Shown: positions 52,995 through 63,119, numbered from the stretch's first letter. The stretch is 64,000 nucleotides of DNA from Symbiodinium natans (GCA_905221605.1 CAJNDS010002136.1:535001-599000); one strand, 5' to 3'. The notes: generated from the sequence alone by a model not told the origin. Made by a program: numbers and translations.

Positions 52995-53702
52995 GAGGGT
53001 TTTGAGGGTTTTGAGGGGTTTAGGGTTTAGGGTTTAGGGTTTCGGGTTTAGGGTTTAGGGTTTAGGGTTTAGGGTTCAGGATTTAGGGTTTCGGGTTCAG
53101 GGTTTCGGGTGTAGGTTTAGGGTTTAGGGCTTAGGGTTTAGGGTTTCGGGTTCAGGGTTTAGGGTTTAGGGTTGAGGGTTTTCCAGGATTTTTGAGTGGC
53201 TTTTCAAGGCTTTTTGAGTTCAAGGCTTTTTGAGGTCTTTTCAGGGTTTCCAGGCTTTTCAGGGCGTTTCAAGGTTTTTCAGGGTTTTTCAGGGTGCTTC
53301 AGGGTTTTTGTGGGTTTTCAGGGTTTTCAGGGTTTCGTGGGTTTTCAGGGTTTTGATTTCTGATTGTTTTGATGTCATTGGGCTTGGAGACATCTGGAGA
53401 GTCAAGGGACCTAACGGCCCCCATGCCCCACCCCCAACCACCTCTATATTCTAAACCTTCAAAATCTTAAGGCACGCCCGAAACCCTGAACCCTCCAATG
53501 CGAAAAATGCGCCCCCCCCAAACCCTGAACCCTAAAACCCTAAACCCTAAAACCCTAAACCCTAAACCCTAAACCCTATACCCTGAGCTTCCCTGAACCC
53601 TAAGCCCTGAAAACCCGAAGAGCCAAGCTGAGCTGACGGGCGGTAAACGTCTTCTTGATCGCCGCGGAGATCCTTAACAGACATCAGGGCTCTGCGGTGA
53701 TT

Positions 53703-53832
53703 CTACCATTTCCTTAAAAGAACCCCCAGAAAATAAAAAGAATCATAATAATCATAGTAATAATAGTCCCTATATTCCCCTTATAAGGAAGAATATGTTT
53801 TTCTTTTTTGGGGGTTCTTAAGCAAATAGTAG
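53703..53832. mobile_element. Family C inverted-repeat element
   Basis: Ends CTACCATTTCCTTAAAAGAA and TTCTTAAGCAAATAGTAG with an AT-rich centre. Confidence 0.75.
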
Positions 53833-54330
53833 GGTTTTAAGAGATGTTTCGAGCTTTGGGTGCCGTGGCTCCCGGAAGGCTTTGGGGCTTTGGGTTTAGG
53901 GTTTAGGGTTTTTAGGGTTTTGGGGTTTAGGGTTTAGGGTTTAGGGTTTAGCGTCTGCTCCCGGAACCCTTCACCCTGCACGTGGAGTCTGTTTAGTGCT
54001 CTCTTTGCCCATGGAGGTCCGGTCCAGCCCCAAAGGAGGCTTGTTTTTGTGAAGCCTTCTGCACGGCGTATTCTTCTCCCAACTTGGTGGAAAGGAGCTT
54101 AATTTTCAGAATCGGTTTTCATGCAAGACTTGGTCCGATGATCCCAAAAGACCCTCAAAAGAATCTTCCGTTCAGGGGCTACAATGGGATATTCAGGCCT
54201 TTAAAGGCTGTGAAGGCTTGTTTCGCACTTTTGATGTGAGGGTCCCCCCACCCCCCTCTTGTTTGGGCGCTTTGGTTGTGCTCCGGATGTGGACTCCGTC
54301 GCTTCAAACCAGATCGCAGTCAGAGGCTCC

Positions 54331-54392
54331 GATCAATCTTGATGTCGCCGGCCTGCGATGTCTCCAGTCGGTAATCCTCAGGAGCGCGCGAG
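54331..54392 (-). CDS. 3' terminal exon of unknown gene
   Basis: The minus strand reads EDYRLETSQAGDIKIDRSL, then TGA, after acceptor CTCCTGAG|. A family A element (54427-54500) lies just upstream on the coding strand. Confidence 0.42.
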
Positions 54393-54426
54393 CTTGAAAG
54401 CCTGATGCGTTTCGAGCTCTATCACT

Positions 54427-54500
54427 TGGGATGTTCCCCCTTAGACTAACAGCCCTTAATAGGGGTTATAGTACCCCTCTGTCAAAATCCTGTTAATACA
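54427..54500. mobile_element. Family A element, right arm truncated, perfect 9-bp duplication
   Basis: The left arm is intact; the right arm stops within GTTAATACA. TCTATCACT stands at 54418-54426 and 54501-54509, a perfect 9-bp target duplication. Confidence 0.8.
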
Positions 54501-54843
54501 TCTATCACTCATCTGAGAGCGTGAGTATTCATATTTGCTAGCCTTCTAACCACTTTGCTTGAGGGGCTTTAGGGCTTGTGGATTGCAACTCCAGATGCAT
54601 CGAGGGCCCTGCTGAAAGGCTGCCTCTGAGGGATTTTAGGGTTGTTTTTGGGTCTGCTTACTTCATGGCGCAGAAGTCCGAAGCACTACAAGTCTCCACT
54701 CCTGATGCTTCATTGACATCTTGGGCTGCACATTCACCGTCAGAAAACAAGCCATGCCTTAGAATCCAGCAGAAACCCTAAACCCTAAACCCTAAACCCT
54801 AAATCAAGCCCTTTCTGACTCAAGGGCCGGGTCTCGCCCGACA

Positions 54844-55004
54844 AGATGTGTGCAACCGTGGAGGATGCGAGGGTGCCTCCTGCGGAAGAGGTGCTCTTGT
54901 CTTGGGCGACAACAGAATGAGCCCCACACAACGCCAGGCGAGCGTCTTGGGAAAGTTTTGTAAGCGTGGCTTCTCATGGGCGAACAGCATGTCGGATGCC
55001 TCGG
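54844..55004 (+). CDS. Coding island, probably two exons
   Basis: One frame reads MCATVEDARVPPAEEVLLSW, then ATTE and a stop. The next, after acceptor CGACAACAG|, reads MSPTQRQASVLGKFCKRGFS, then WANSMSDAS, ending at a canonical donor TCGG|GTAGGC. The join between them is not resolved. Confidence 0.4.
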
Positions 55005-55390
55005 GTAGGCCTAGCTTGCAGCCAGCTTGCACTTGCGCACGTGGATGGTTGCAGGCACAAACACGGGAGCCATATCAGAAGATCAAACAGGGGTCCCAAC
55101 CCTGACTTCAGGTCTCCATTTTGTGGTCAGGCGTACCTTTTTGGGGTCCGTATTAGAACGGAATCCTAGTATTTGGGGCCCTTTCGTACACCCCCATTTA
55201 AACATTGGGGCTCCAGCGCCTCGGGTGTTTTGGGCTTTCGAGCCTTGGCTTTATTTAGGTTACGGTTGTTGGGGCTTTTGGGCATTCTGGCCTTTAGGGG
55301 TTCAACTGTAGGGCTTAGGGACTCGGGAGTTGGGCTTAGGGACTCGGGGTGTGGGGGGGGGGGGGGGTGGGGCTTCCTGGTTTTTGACTT

Positions 55391-55690
55391 CAGGGGCGGC
55401 ACACGGCGGCCAGCAAGTGCTCGACTTCTGCAGATGACACGGATTCCTTGCAACCCTGGGTTTACAAAGGCACGGGGATTTATGGGGCTGAAGCAAGTCG
55501 AAAGGCAAGACTCCCAAGCAGGTTTTGGGCCTCGGCCTTCGGCGGGGATCCATACAGAAAATTCTTTTCAAGGTTGGCGTGGGGGTCTGACATCAACCGA
55601 GCCTGCCCGAAACCCAGAACCCTGCGTCCTGCGATGTGCTTCAGCTCTCGAATTTCAGCCTCTCAAGCAGTTGAGAGTTTACGAGGTTTG
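55391..55690 (+). CDS. Long exon of unknown gene
   Basis: Plus-strand frame open for 100 codons: SLQPWVYKGTGIYGAEASRK, then LPSRFWASAFGGDPYRKFFS and RLAWGSDINRACPKPRTLRP, ending near SASQAVESLRG with possible donor CGAG|GTTTGA. The longest single coding-like exon in the right half. Family not recognised. Confidence 0.45.
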
Positions 55691-55913
55691 AGGTAGTTGG
55701 GCAGCAGGGTCGTTTGCCAACAATGGTTTAGGGGCCCCAGTTGCGATGTGTAGTGTGGCGAAGGAGAGAGTTTAAACAGTAACGACTTAGATAAGGTTAT
55801 GATATGGGCTACCCGCTTTGCTTATAAGAAGCAGGCTTGGATCTTAGGCCCACCCTAAACCCTAAACCCTAAACCCCAAACCCTAAACCCTAATCCCTAA
55901 ACCCTACAGAGGT

Positions 55914-56000
55914 TCCAGCTGCTCTGGCAATGCACACCACCGCGGCCTTGGCTGCAGCCAGCTGCTGCTTCAGCTCGCTGATCCTTGGCACAGGTGCTTG
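55914..56000 (-). CDS. Exon encoding a short coiled coil
   Basis: The minus strand reads RISELKQQLAAAKAAVVCIA, then RAAGTS, and ends CCTCT|GTAGGGTTTAGGG. The heptad pattern suggests coiled coil. The donor merges with the telomere-type array, and TTTAGGG-like sequence lies on the other side. One of the clearest repeat-bounded exons. Confidence 0.52.
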
Positions 56001-56444
56001 GGGTTTTGGGGCTTTGGGGTTTAGGGGTTAAGGTTTAGGGTTTAGGGTTTAGAGTTTATGGTTCAGGGTTCAGGGCTAGGTCTAGGTTGTGGGGTGCTTG
56101 CAAGAAGCGCCGACATCTCTCAAAAGCACATGGAGGATTCCGAGATTCCGACCCCCAACATACGTGCAAGCCAACAGGCTTACAAGTTTAGGGCCTTTTT
56201 GTAGGGTTTAGGGTTTAGTGTTTAGGGTTTAGGGGATCGATCTCTTAGCTTCCAAATACAGCCAAAGCAGCCCTAAAGCCACAACCGAATCGCCGCAGAA
56301 ACCGCTTTAAACCACAAGTCTTCCTGAGGCACGTATGTCTCGACGCATTGCTCTCTCTTTTTTCGTGACAACTACGTCGCACCCTTGCGCGGCTCTGCGT
56401 GCCCCTTGCAGCCCTAGACCCTAAACCCTAAACCCTAAACCACA

Positions 56445-56545
56445 CATGCCGCCTTGCGGCTCCGCTCTTTGCGCCTCAATGACCTCGTCACGCTCCTCGG
56501 AGGTGCTTCTGGCTCGGGCGCAGGCGAGGCTCATTGCTTCTCAGG
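56445..56545 (-). CDS. Exon with telomere-repeat donor
   Basis: The minus strand reads MSLACARARSTSEERDEVIE, then AQRAEPQGGMC, ending TGTG|GTTTAGGG. It could include a start codon or continue upstream to the acceptor CTTTTCAG| near 56590. Confidence 0.45.
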
Positions 56546-56734
56546 GGGATTTGGGAGGACGCCCCTCAACCCAAGCCCTGAAAAGCGCGCGCAGAAGGGG
56601 CGTCATGTTTCTGATAGCCCTAAACCCTAACGCCTAAACCCTAAACCCTAAACCCTAAACCCTAAACCCTAAACCCTAACCCTAAACCCTAAACCCTAAA
56701 CCCTAAACCCCCATTCATGGTATGAGGCCCTACC

Positions 56735-56808
56735 TTTACTCCGGGCGGCTGCAAGCTGAAGCGCTCCAGACTTGCCAGCGCCCAGTCCCATGAGGCTTCC
56801 TGCAGTTT
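56735..56808 (-). CDS. Exon with canonical donor
   Basis: The minus strand reads KLQEASWDWALASLERFSLQ, then PPGVK, and ends AAAG|GTAGGG. TTTAGGG sequence lies directly upstream on the plus-strand right side and CCCTAAA on the left. Confidence 0.5.
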
Positions 56809-56814
56809 CGTGTT

Positions 56815-56985
56815 TAGGGTTTAGGGTTTAGGGTTTAGGGTTTAGGGTTTAGGGTTTAGGGTTTAGGGTTTAGGGTTTAGGGCTTAGGGTTAGGGTTTAG
56901 GGTTTAGGGTTTAGGGTTTCGGGTTTGGGGTTTGGGGTTTGGGGTTTAGGGTTTAGGGGTTTGGGGTTTAGGGTTTTGGGTTTAG
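56815..56985. repeat. TTTAGGG array
   Basis: About 24 units with TTTGGGG variants on the right. It directly precedes, on the coding strand, the exon at 56735-56808. Confidence 0.9.
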
Positions 56986-57440
56986 TGAAAGAGAAACCTG
57001 CTGTGGTTTCCGGGGGGAAGCTTCGGCTTGGGTTTAGGGCTTCCGGTTTGACGAATGCAGCTTTGGGGTGGTTGCGATGCTAGGATGTGCTGGGTTTCCA
57101 CAGGTTTCTTGCGGGAGTGCTAAGGCAGGTAGCACCTAAACCCTAAACCCTAAACCCTAAACCCCAAACCCTAAACCCCAAACCCTAAACCCTAAACCCT
57201 AATCTCGCGTCCTTGGGGCTAAGGCTGGGCATTCATTGCTCACGGACTATCGAGGGGGTTCAGGGTTTAAGGGGCATGTAGGTTACACGTCGGCAAAGTC
57301 AAGACTCCTACTTGTGGATAGAACTGATAGAGCCATGCACGACAATTGCTGCTGCTTTGTCTCACTGGAAGCAGCGCAACGAGTCTGAATAGCATTTTCG
57401 CCAGTATGAGCTCCTTAGTTCCACGCCTCCAGTGGCCTAC

Positions 57441-57632
57441 CTTCTCAGCAGATGTACCGTCCCGTAGTCCACGATCACAGCCCCCCCTTCATGCCCTTAG
57501 GTCCTTGCTCTTTGCTGTCGCCACGTCAATTTCTGGCGCTGTCGCCACGTCAATTTCTGGGACCACATGGCTTACCAGGGATGCCGCGGACTGGCAGGTT
57601 TCTGGCAGACCCTGGACCCTCTTGCCACCAGC
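57441..57632 (-). CDS. Two exons of unknown gene (GHE-like motif)
   Basis: Exon 1 (to 57576) reads WWQEGPGSARNLPVRGIP and ends CCCTG|GTAAGC. Exon 2 (57495-57441) reads GHEGGAVIVDYGTVHLLR and ends AGAAG|GTAGGC. The join makes Gly and gives RGIPGHEGGAVIV, which recalls the GHE region of MDR dehydrogenases but is too short to assign. The 79-bp intron holds a 23-bp tandem duplication. Confidence 0.47.
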
Positions 57633-57771
57633 CGCCTATTTTGAGCAGTCAGTTCCCTAAACCCTAAAACCTAAGCCTTAACCCTAAACCCTAAACCTTA
57701 ACCCTAAACCCTAAACCTTAACCCTAAACCCTAAAACCTAAACCTTAACCCTAAACCCTAAACCAAAGCCC

Positions 57772-57895
57772 TTAGCTTGGAAGCTGGGCGAGCACGCGCA
57801 CCAGGTCTTCGGGTCTCGGCTCGGCGGAGCCCTTGCTCCAGCATTGAAGAGCTCCGAAGGACCCCACACCCTTCTCGTGCCCAGGAGGGTCGTCT
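57772..57895 (-). CDS. 3' terminal exon of unknown gene
   Basis: The minus-strand frame reads PGHEKGVGSFGALQCWSKGS, then AEPRPEDLVRVLAQLPS and TAA. The last 20 residues are strongly coding. The CCCTAAA array begins just after the stop. Confidence 0.5.
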
Positions 57896-58053
57896 AGGTT
57901 TGCAGGGCTCAGGCATTGGACATGAAAGGGAGGCGATGGCGATGCTCTAGAAACCGATGAAAACCTTAAAACCTAAGCCCTAAACCCTCAACCCCAAACC
58001 CCAAACCACTTGCATTCCTCAACCCTCCAACCCCCCCTGGACCTCCGAAGATC

Positions 58054-58112
58054 GATGCGTGGATGCCGCTGAAGCGCCGCTGCATGGCCGACCTTTGCCT
58101 GGGCGAGAGGCA
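58054..58112 (+). CDS. Exon of unknown gene
   Basis: Acceptor CCGAAG| is followed by IDAWMPLKRRCMADLCLGER, then QQ, and donor CAG|GTTTAC, or a few codons later CAGG|GTTTAG. Confidence 0.48.
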
Positions 58113-58800
58113 GCAGGTTTACGATTATCAGGGTTTAGGGTTTAGGGTTTGGGGTTTAGGGTTTAGGGTTTAGGGCTTAGGGCTTAGGGTTTAGGGTTTA
58201 GGGTTTAGGGTGACACTAAAGATACTAAAGGACCCCTAACATAGACCCCCGAACAAGAATAGGGACCCCAACAGGGTGCCCCGAATTTTTCGTAAACCGG
58301 GGCTTCTAGGGGTTGAGGCGATGGGGGAGTTTCGGGCCTGGAAAGAGTGTGCGGGCCCGAAGCTTGGAAGTCGGGTTTCGAGGAGCTTCGGGTGTGACGG
58401 GTCAGCAGTCAAAAAAATTGGGGCTGTTACACTCGAACCCCAAACCCCAAACCCTAAACCCTAAGCCCTAAGCCCTAAACCCTAAACCCTAAGCCCTAAA
58501 CCCAAAACAGGCCCCCGATCTCCCGAGTTGAGCTGAAAGCTTCCTCAGGCCTGGACCCCCTCCAACACCTGTAGTCGCCCCTAAACCCTAAACCCTAAAC
58601 CCTAAGCCCTGAACCCTAAACCCTAAACCCTAAACCCTAAACCCTGCACACACAAGCTACCAAACGTGACAACAACATGCAGGAACCCTGGAAGCTTCAG
58701 AAGCTCCAACTTGTAGGCTTTTGGGTGTTTGGGTTTTGGGGGCTCCAGGCCTTGCCGTTCGGGGCTTTTGGGGTAGGACTTCAGGGCTTAGGAGCCCTGA

Positions 58801-58875
58801 ACCCGAGGCAAGCACTCGACCTGCCACTCGTTCCTGGCCTCCACGTAGTCCACCTGTCCGAAGGGATCCAATAGT
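58801..58875 (-). CDS. Exon of unknown gene
   Basis: The minus strand reads LLDPFGQVDYVEARNEWQVE, then CLPR, ending CTCGG|GTTCAGGG. Acceptor CGGACAG|GTG is possible inside it. TTTAGGG array on the right. Confidence 0.5.
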
Positions 58876-58983
58876 AGGGTTTAGGGTTTAGGGTTTAGGG
58901 TATAGGGTTTAGGGTTTAGGGTTTAGGGTTTAGGGATTAGGGTTTAGGGTTTAGGGATTAGGGTTTAGGGTTTAGGGTTTAGG

Positions 58984-59496
58984 GTTTGCTGTGATAGGGC
59001 GTAGATGCTGTGAAGGTTAGGCTTCGGAACAAGCTCGAAAGCTTCGTGAGGTGCTGAAGAGCAGCTTTGGCCCGATTGTGGAGGGCCATCTAACACTTTT
59101 TCTCCCACCCCACGCCGTCCAAGGCGGAAGCCACCCAAACCTATTCCTTTTAGGGTTTAGGCCTAAACTCAGACGACAGTCCACTTTTCAAAACTTTGAT
59201 GTTGGTTGAATCCGAGAGTCAAGGGTGCCAGCAAGGTCTCGAAGGTAAGATAGAGGCCCCGAAGTCGGCGGGTAAAGAGGACAGGCTGCCAGCCCAGCAC
59301 GGCAGGGGGAGGCAGGAGGGTCAGCAGGGCAGGGGGGTGTTTAGGGTAATTACTTAATTAGGGACCGGTACTGGTCTCGAGGAGAACGTGTTCCGGTACC
59401 GGGCCCATCGTGCGCGACCTGGGTCGGCTTGCGCCATCGAGGTCGAAGGGCTTGAGCGCCGCCCCCCAGCGTAGGGGGGCGGCCTAGGCCCTGAGT
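58984..59496. repeat. Segmental duplication, copy 2
   Basis: Second copy of 14925-15566, in the same orientation and also starting directly after a TTTAGGG array. Shorter middle section. Confidence 0.88.
59021..59243 (+). pseudogene. Second copy of the duplicated gene fragment
   Basis: It repeats the two exons of 14958-15182 (SEQARKLREVLKSSFGPIVE, and the LMLVESESQGCQQGL region with donor G|GTAAGA) at over 90 percent identity by eye. Compared with copy 1 it has an extra T in the T-run after the first exon and small deletions, so a read-through frame is broken. It could still splice if the exon ends before the T-run. It may be a decaying paralogue. Confidence 0.45.
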
Positions 59497-59823
59497 TCGG
59501 GTCCAAGTACACCCGAAAGCCGAAGCCCTGAACCTGAGGTCTGGCGGAGCTGTAGCGAACCGAAAGAGCGGAGCTCAGACATTTGACAATGGCGTGCAGG
59601 AATCTTCGTCCGAAGCTGCCCAGCCTGTGGGCTCGGTGTGTCGGATTGAAGGTTGAGGCTCGAGGACTCGAGGGCGCAGGTGAAAGTATACCCGAAACTG
59701 CCCTTAAACTCGTGCGCCAAACCCCGAGAAACCAAGGCCTTCCCAGTTCAAGCATCTGCAACCCCAAGGAGTTCCTAGACTCGAACCAACCCCAAAAACC
59801 GAAACCTTGCCGACCCCGCACCT

Positions 59824-60000
59824 TGCCACTGGCGATCATAATCTCCGGGGAGCCCATCGAGGGAACCACGAAGACAAAGTAGTGCCTCGAGGCGAAAGGC
59901 TTGAGAGTCCTTCATGAAAGAAGCGCCCGCCACGTCTGCGAAGTGCTTCGTCCCATGCAAAACCCAGAATGCGCATGGAGAGCTCATGCACGTCACAGAG
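59824..60000 (-). CDS. Exon of unknown gene
   Basis: The minus strand reads CAFWVLHGTKHFADVAGASF, then MKDSQAFRLEALLCLRGSLD and GLPGDYDRQWQ, ending GCAAG|GTGCGG. A second frame (HYFVFVVPSMGSPEIMIASG) is also coding-like near the 3' end, so the frame there is uncertain. Confidence 0.45.
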
Positions 60001-60312
60001 TTGCTTTTAGTACGACTTACGACTTGTTTGCCTGGGCCCTTCGGAAAGTAAGTGTAAGGTTTTAGGGGTCTTGGGATTGAGGGGCGCATGGATGCAGTCA
60101 TCTTTTCTGCATTGTCTGCATTGAAGCACTAGGCGCCAGCAGCTTGCCAAATCCAGCTTTAGATGAAAGTGAAACAGAAACACCAAGAAAAAACTTATCT
60201 TATGATGACATCAGGCACTTTCGGCTTCGACATCCAACACTCTAAAACCGTTTAACCCTGGTTTGACCCCTAAACCCTAAACCCTAGAACCCTTTACAAG
60301 TACGTTCAGAAT

Positions 60313-62329
60313 GGCCTGCCAAAAATGACGCGGTCGCCGTGCTGAAGCTCGTAGCCAGAGACCTCGACCGCAGGCGACCCGACACGACCCCAGGATCAGG
60401 CTTCTTAAGGCTGAGGACGCTCGTTGGGGGTTTAGGGTTTAGGGTTTAGGATTTAGGGTTTAGGGTTTAGGGCTGAGGGTTTAGGGTTTTTTAGGGGTTA
60501 GGATTTAGGGTGACCCTGGGGAGGACGGCTCAGCAGGGCGTAGGTCTGGGTTCGGCCCAAAGGCCCTCCAAGACCCTGAAGCCCAACCAAAAAGGGTTTA
60601 GGGTTTAGGGTTTTAGGGTTTAGGGTTTAGCGTTTAGGATTTAGGGTTTAGGGTTTAGGGTTTAGGGTTTAGGGTTTAGGGTTTAGGGTTTAGGGTTTAG
60701 GGTTTAGGGTTTAGGGTTCAAACTGAACCTCACCACGTCACAACACCGAACGTCTCAAACCTCCAAAACAAGCGCAAGAAACCCCTGCATAGCGCCTCCG
60801 GCTTCTCGCTCTGCCGGCAGATCCTCAAAGCTAACGTGTGCAGGCTGTCGGGGGGCGGGGTGCGGGGGGGCGGGGGGGGTGCCGGGGGGAGGGAAGTCCA
60901 GTGGGGCTCTATGTCTTCTTCCCTTGAATTGGTTGGGTTGGGCCAAGCCAAGCCAAGTCAAGCTGAGCTAAGCTAAGCCCAGCCCAGCCAAGCCAAGCCA
61001 AGCCACCCGACATCAGTATGAGGGAACACCCCCACTTTTCCCACATGCAAACTCATGCTTCAGGACAAGAATCCCCCTGGCTGGAAGGGCTTGGTTGAGG
61101 GTTGATTCGGTGGCTTCTCTTTTCTGTTGCACATCCAAGCATCTGAGCATCCTCCTCCACACCTGCTGATGGAGAGGTGATGCTTCAAGCACTGGGAAGA
61201 GAGAGCGGTTGGCTGGGCTCTAGCTCTTTGCATCCCATCGCAGCCATTTCAGGGCTTTGCGCGGCCTCGTGGCTTGGAGTACGCAAGATTAAGACCCTTC
61301 AGGGCTTCAGGCCTCAAACCTTAAAGGCCGACGCGCCCGACGCCCTAAAGCCACATGAAGCTGAAAAGTAGAGAACCCGTTTGGGTCGCACTGCCACACA
61401 AGCCCACTCACGCAGAGCCCCTTTCATTGCAACTCAAGAGCTACACAGTTTGGGGGCTTCAGCTTCCCCTTGTGATACTATGTCAGGTTCAGAGACTGCT
61501 ATGATGCGTGGGGGAGTCACGGCTGGAATCCTTCTTGATCCTGATGATCCCTAAACCCGACCCCTCCCCTGTAAACCCGAGCTGAGCCCAGAAAGGCATC
61601 GAACTCACCCACGCGCCGCAAGTCCTGAAACCTGAAGGACCGAAGAGTTCGGGGTTTAGCTTAGGGTACGCTTGTGGTCGAAGGAGTTTGGGGAACGTAA
61701 ACATCAATCCGATCACAGAACCGTCGCACCTAGGTCGCTCAGGACTTGCTGGAGGCTCCTGGAAGAAGCAGCTGAGGTTAGGGTCCAGGGCTCTCCGGCG
61801 CCTCGAGGGTTGAGGAGAATGAAGCGGTCAGTTTAGGGTTTGGGATGTTAAAAAGGTAGAGGAAGTGTAGGTCTCAGGCGCGTTTCAGGGGTGGCTTTGG
61901 GGCTTTTAGGCTTGTTGGATTGAGGACAGAGGGCTCAAGTCATCAACGTTTGAAAGGCAAACCCAAGGAAGTGTTCTCTCGTCTCTCTGCAGCGGTATCG
62001 GGATGCTTTGTGTGGGACCAAGAGCTTCAGGTTTAGGCTCTGCAGCAAGCAAAGTCTGGGGGAATTCTCTTCAGTCCTGCCATTGACGAAGGTCTCCGTG
62101 GCACCACGCTCGCAGGACGGGAAGAGGATGCACTTGTCTCCGTCCTTGGATGCTCGAGTGCAATGGAGTTCCGGGGCCTAGGGTTGAAGTGGAGGTCTTA
62201 GGGTCCACGCGGTTGGTGCTGATCATGCCCGTTCTACCGAACAACCCCTGTGCTGCGGCGAGTCCCCAAGGCTGGGGCAAGGGTTTCGGGTTCTAAAGGG
62301 AAACACAATTTGGCAGTGGTTGGAGAGCC
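60313..62329 (-). CDS. FHA-domain protein, kinesin-3 type FHA
   Basis: Exon 62329-62307 encodes LSNHCQI, and exon 62177-62077 encodes APELHCTRASKDGDKC, then ILFPSCERGATETFVNGR. The junction is phase 0 (CAAATT|GTGTTT to CCCTAG|GCC; intron 129 bp). An exon ending near 60313 encodes VSGYELQHGDRVIFGR. Read together these give the end of an FHA fold in the order found in kinesin-3 motors: ...HC-I... PCER..T-VNG... L..GDRVI-G. The exact junction between VNGR and VSGYELQ is unresolved in phase, so a small exon may be missing. Exons at 60518-60581 and about 60780-60850 lie inside this span and may be alternative or separate. No motor-domain exon was found in the window. FHA domains bind phosphothreonine peptides; a cargo or regulatory role is inference. 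Confidence 0.52.
60518..60581 (-). CDS. Short exon
   Basis: Acceptor GGTTGGGCTTCAG| is followed by GLGGPLGRTQTYALLSRPPQ and donor CAGG|GTCACC. It lies within the FHA-gene span on the same strand. TTTAGGG arrays lie on both sides. Confidence 0.42.
61493..61549 (+). CDS. Short 3' terminal exon
   Basis: After acceptor GTCAGGTTCAG|, the plus strand reads ETAMMRGGVTAGILLDPDDP, then TAA. It is opposite to the FHA gene that surrounds it. Low support beyond composition. Confidence 0.33.
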
Positions 62330-62673
62330 CTGCACGTGGATGTGCCTGGCAGTTCCACAAAGGCTCCTTTGCCCCGAGCCTTGAACAGCCGAAGGCCCCC
62401 CACCCCAAAGAACCCTGGGGCTGTTGGTGTGGAGGGCTGTGGAATGTTATGTTGGCTACGAGACCCAGGAGTACCCTAGGAATAAAAGGGTGCCCTTCTT
62501 TAAAACAAGGAAATAAGGGCCTACTCCAGCGTTGCGTTCATGAAATTCTCATCAGTAGGGCTTGAGGCTGAGGCTCATGTGTCTACTTTTTGGGGTCTTG
62601 CAATCTTGGTGGATGTTGAGGGGTGTATTTCAGGCTGCGGGGGACAAAAGCAAGGTCGAATACCTCGCTGGTA

Positions 62674-62736
62674 CCAAAAGCGAAAACATGCTGGCTCTTG
62701 ACCCCGCTGACTGGAAATACTCCTGGAGCCCTGAGC
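62674..62736 (-). CDS. Short exon
   Basis: Acceptor TATGGCTCAG|GG is followed by LQEYFQSAGSRASMFSLLVP, then AR, and donor GCGAG|GTATTC. Probably an upstream exon of the FHA gene, by strand and distance only. Confidence 0.42.
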
Positions 62737-62816
62737 CATAAACCCAGAACACTGATGATGAACCCTAAAGCTCTAGAACACCCAAAAAAACCAACATTCG
62801 ACATCAGTGGGCATCT

Positions 62817-62913
62817 GCGAAAATAGGGGTACCCCCTTTACACCCCAATTAGAATAGAATCCCCTTATAAAGGGAACCCCCCAGAAAGGGCACCCCCAAT
62901 TTTTGGAAACCCC
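62817..62913. mobile_element. Family E inverted-repeat element
   Basis: GCGAAAATAGGGGTACCCCC pairs with GGGCACCCCCAATTTTTGG. Further family E copies, more diverged, lie at about 16173-16259, 27247-27330, 28351-28444, 55138-55196 and 58218-58301. Confidence 0.7.
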
Positions 62914-63033
62914 CCGCAGCCGTTAAACCCTAAACCCTAAACCCCTAAACCCTGAACCCTGAAGCCGAAACCCTACACCCTGAACCCTAAACCCTAAACC
63001 TTGAGGTTTCTGAACCCTGTCTACTGTAAACCC

Positions 63034-63119
63034 CCCGGTAAAGCCCAGCGGCGGTGAAGACAACGGCGTGGTTCCTGGCCACGCCCTCGCCCAGCTCGAT
63101 GTTGGGTGGCGTCTCCTAG
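63034..63119 (-). CDS. Exon of unknown gene
   Basis: Acceptor CCGACTAG| is followed by ETPPNIELGEGVARNHAVVF, then TAAGLYR, and donor CGG|GGGGTTTAC. The IELGEGVARNHAVV run vaguely resembles FHA-type sequence; it may be upstream in the FHA gene. Confidence 0.48.
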
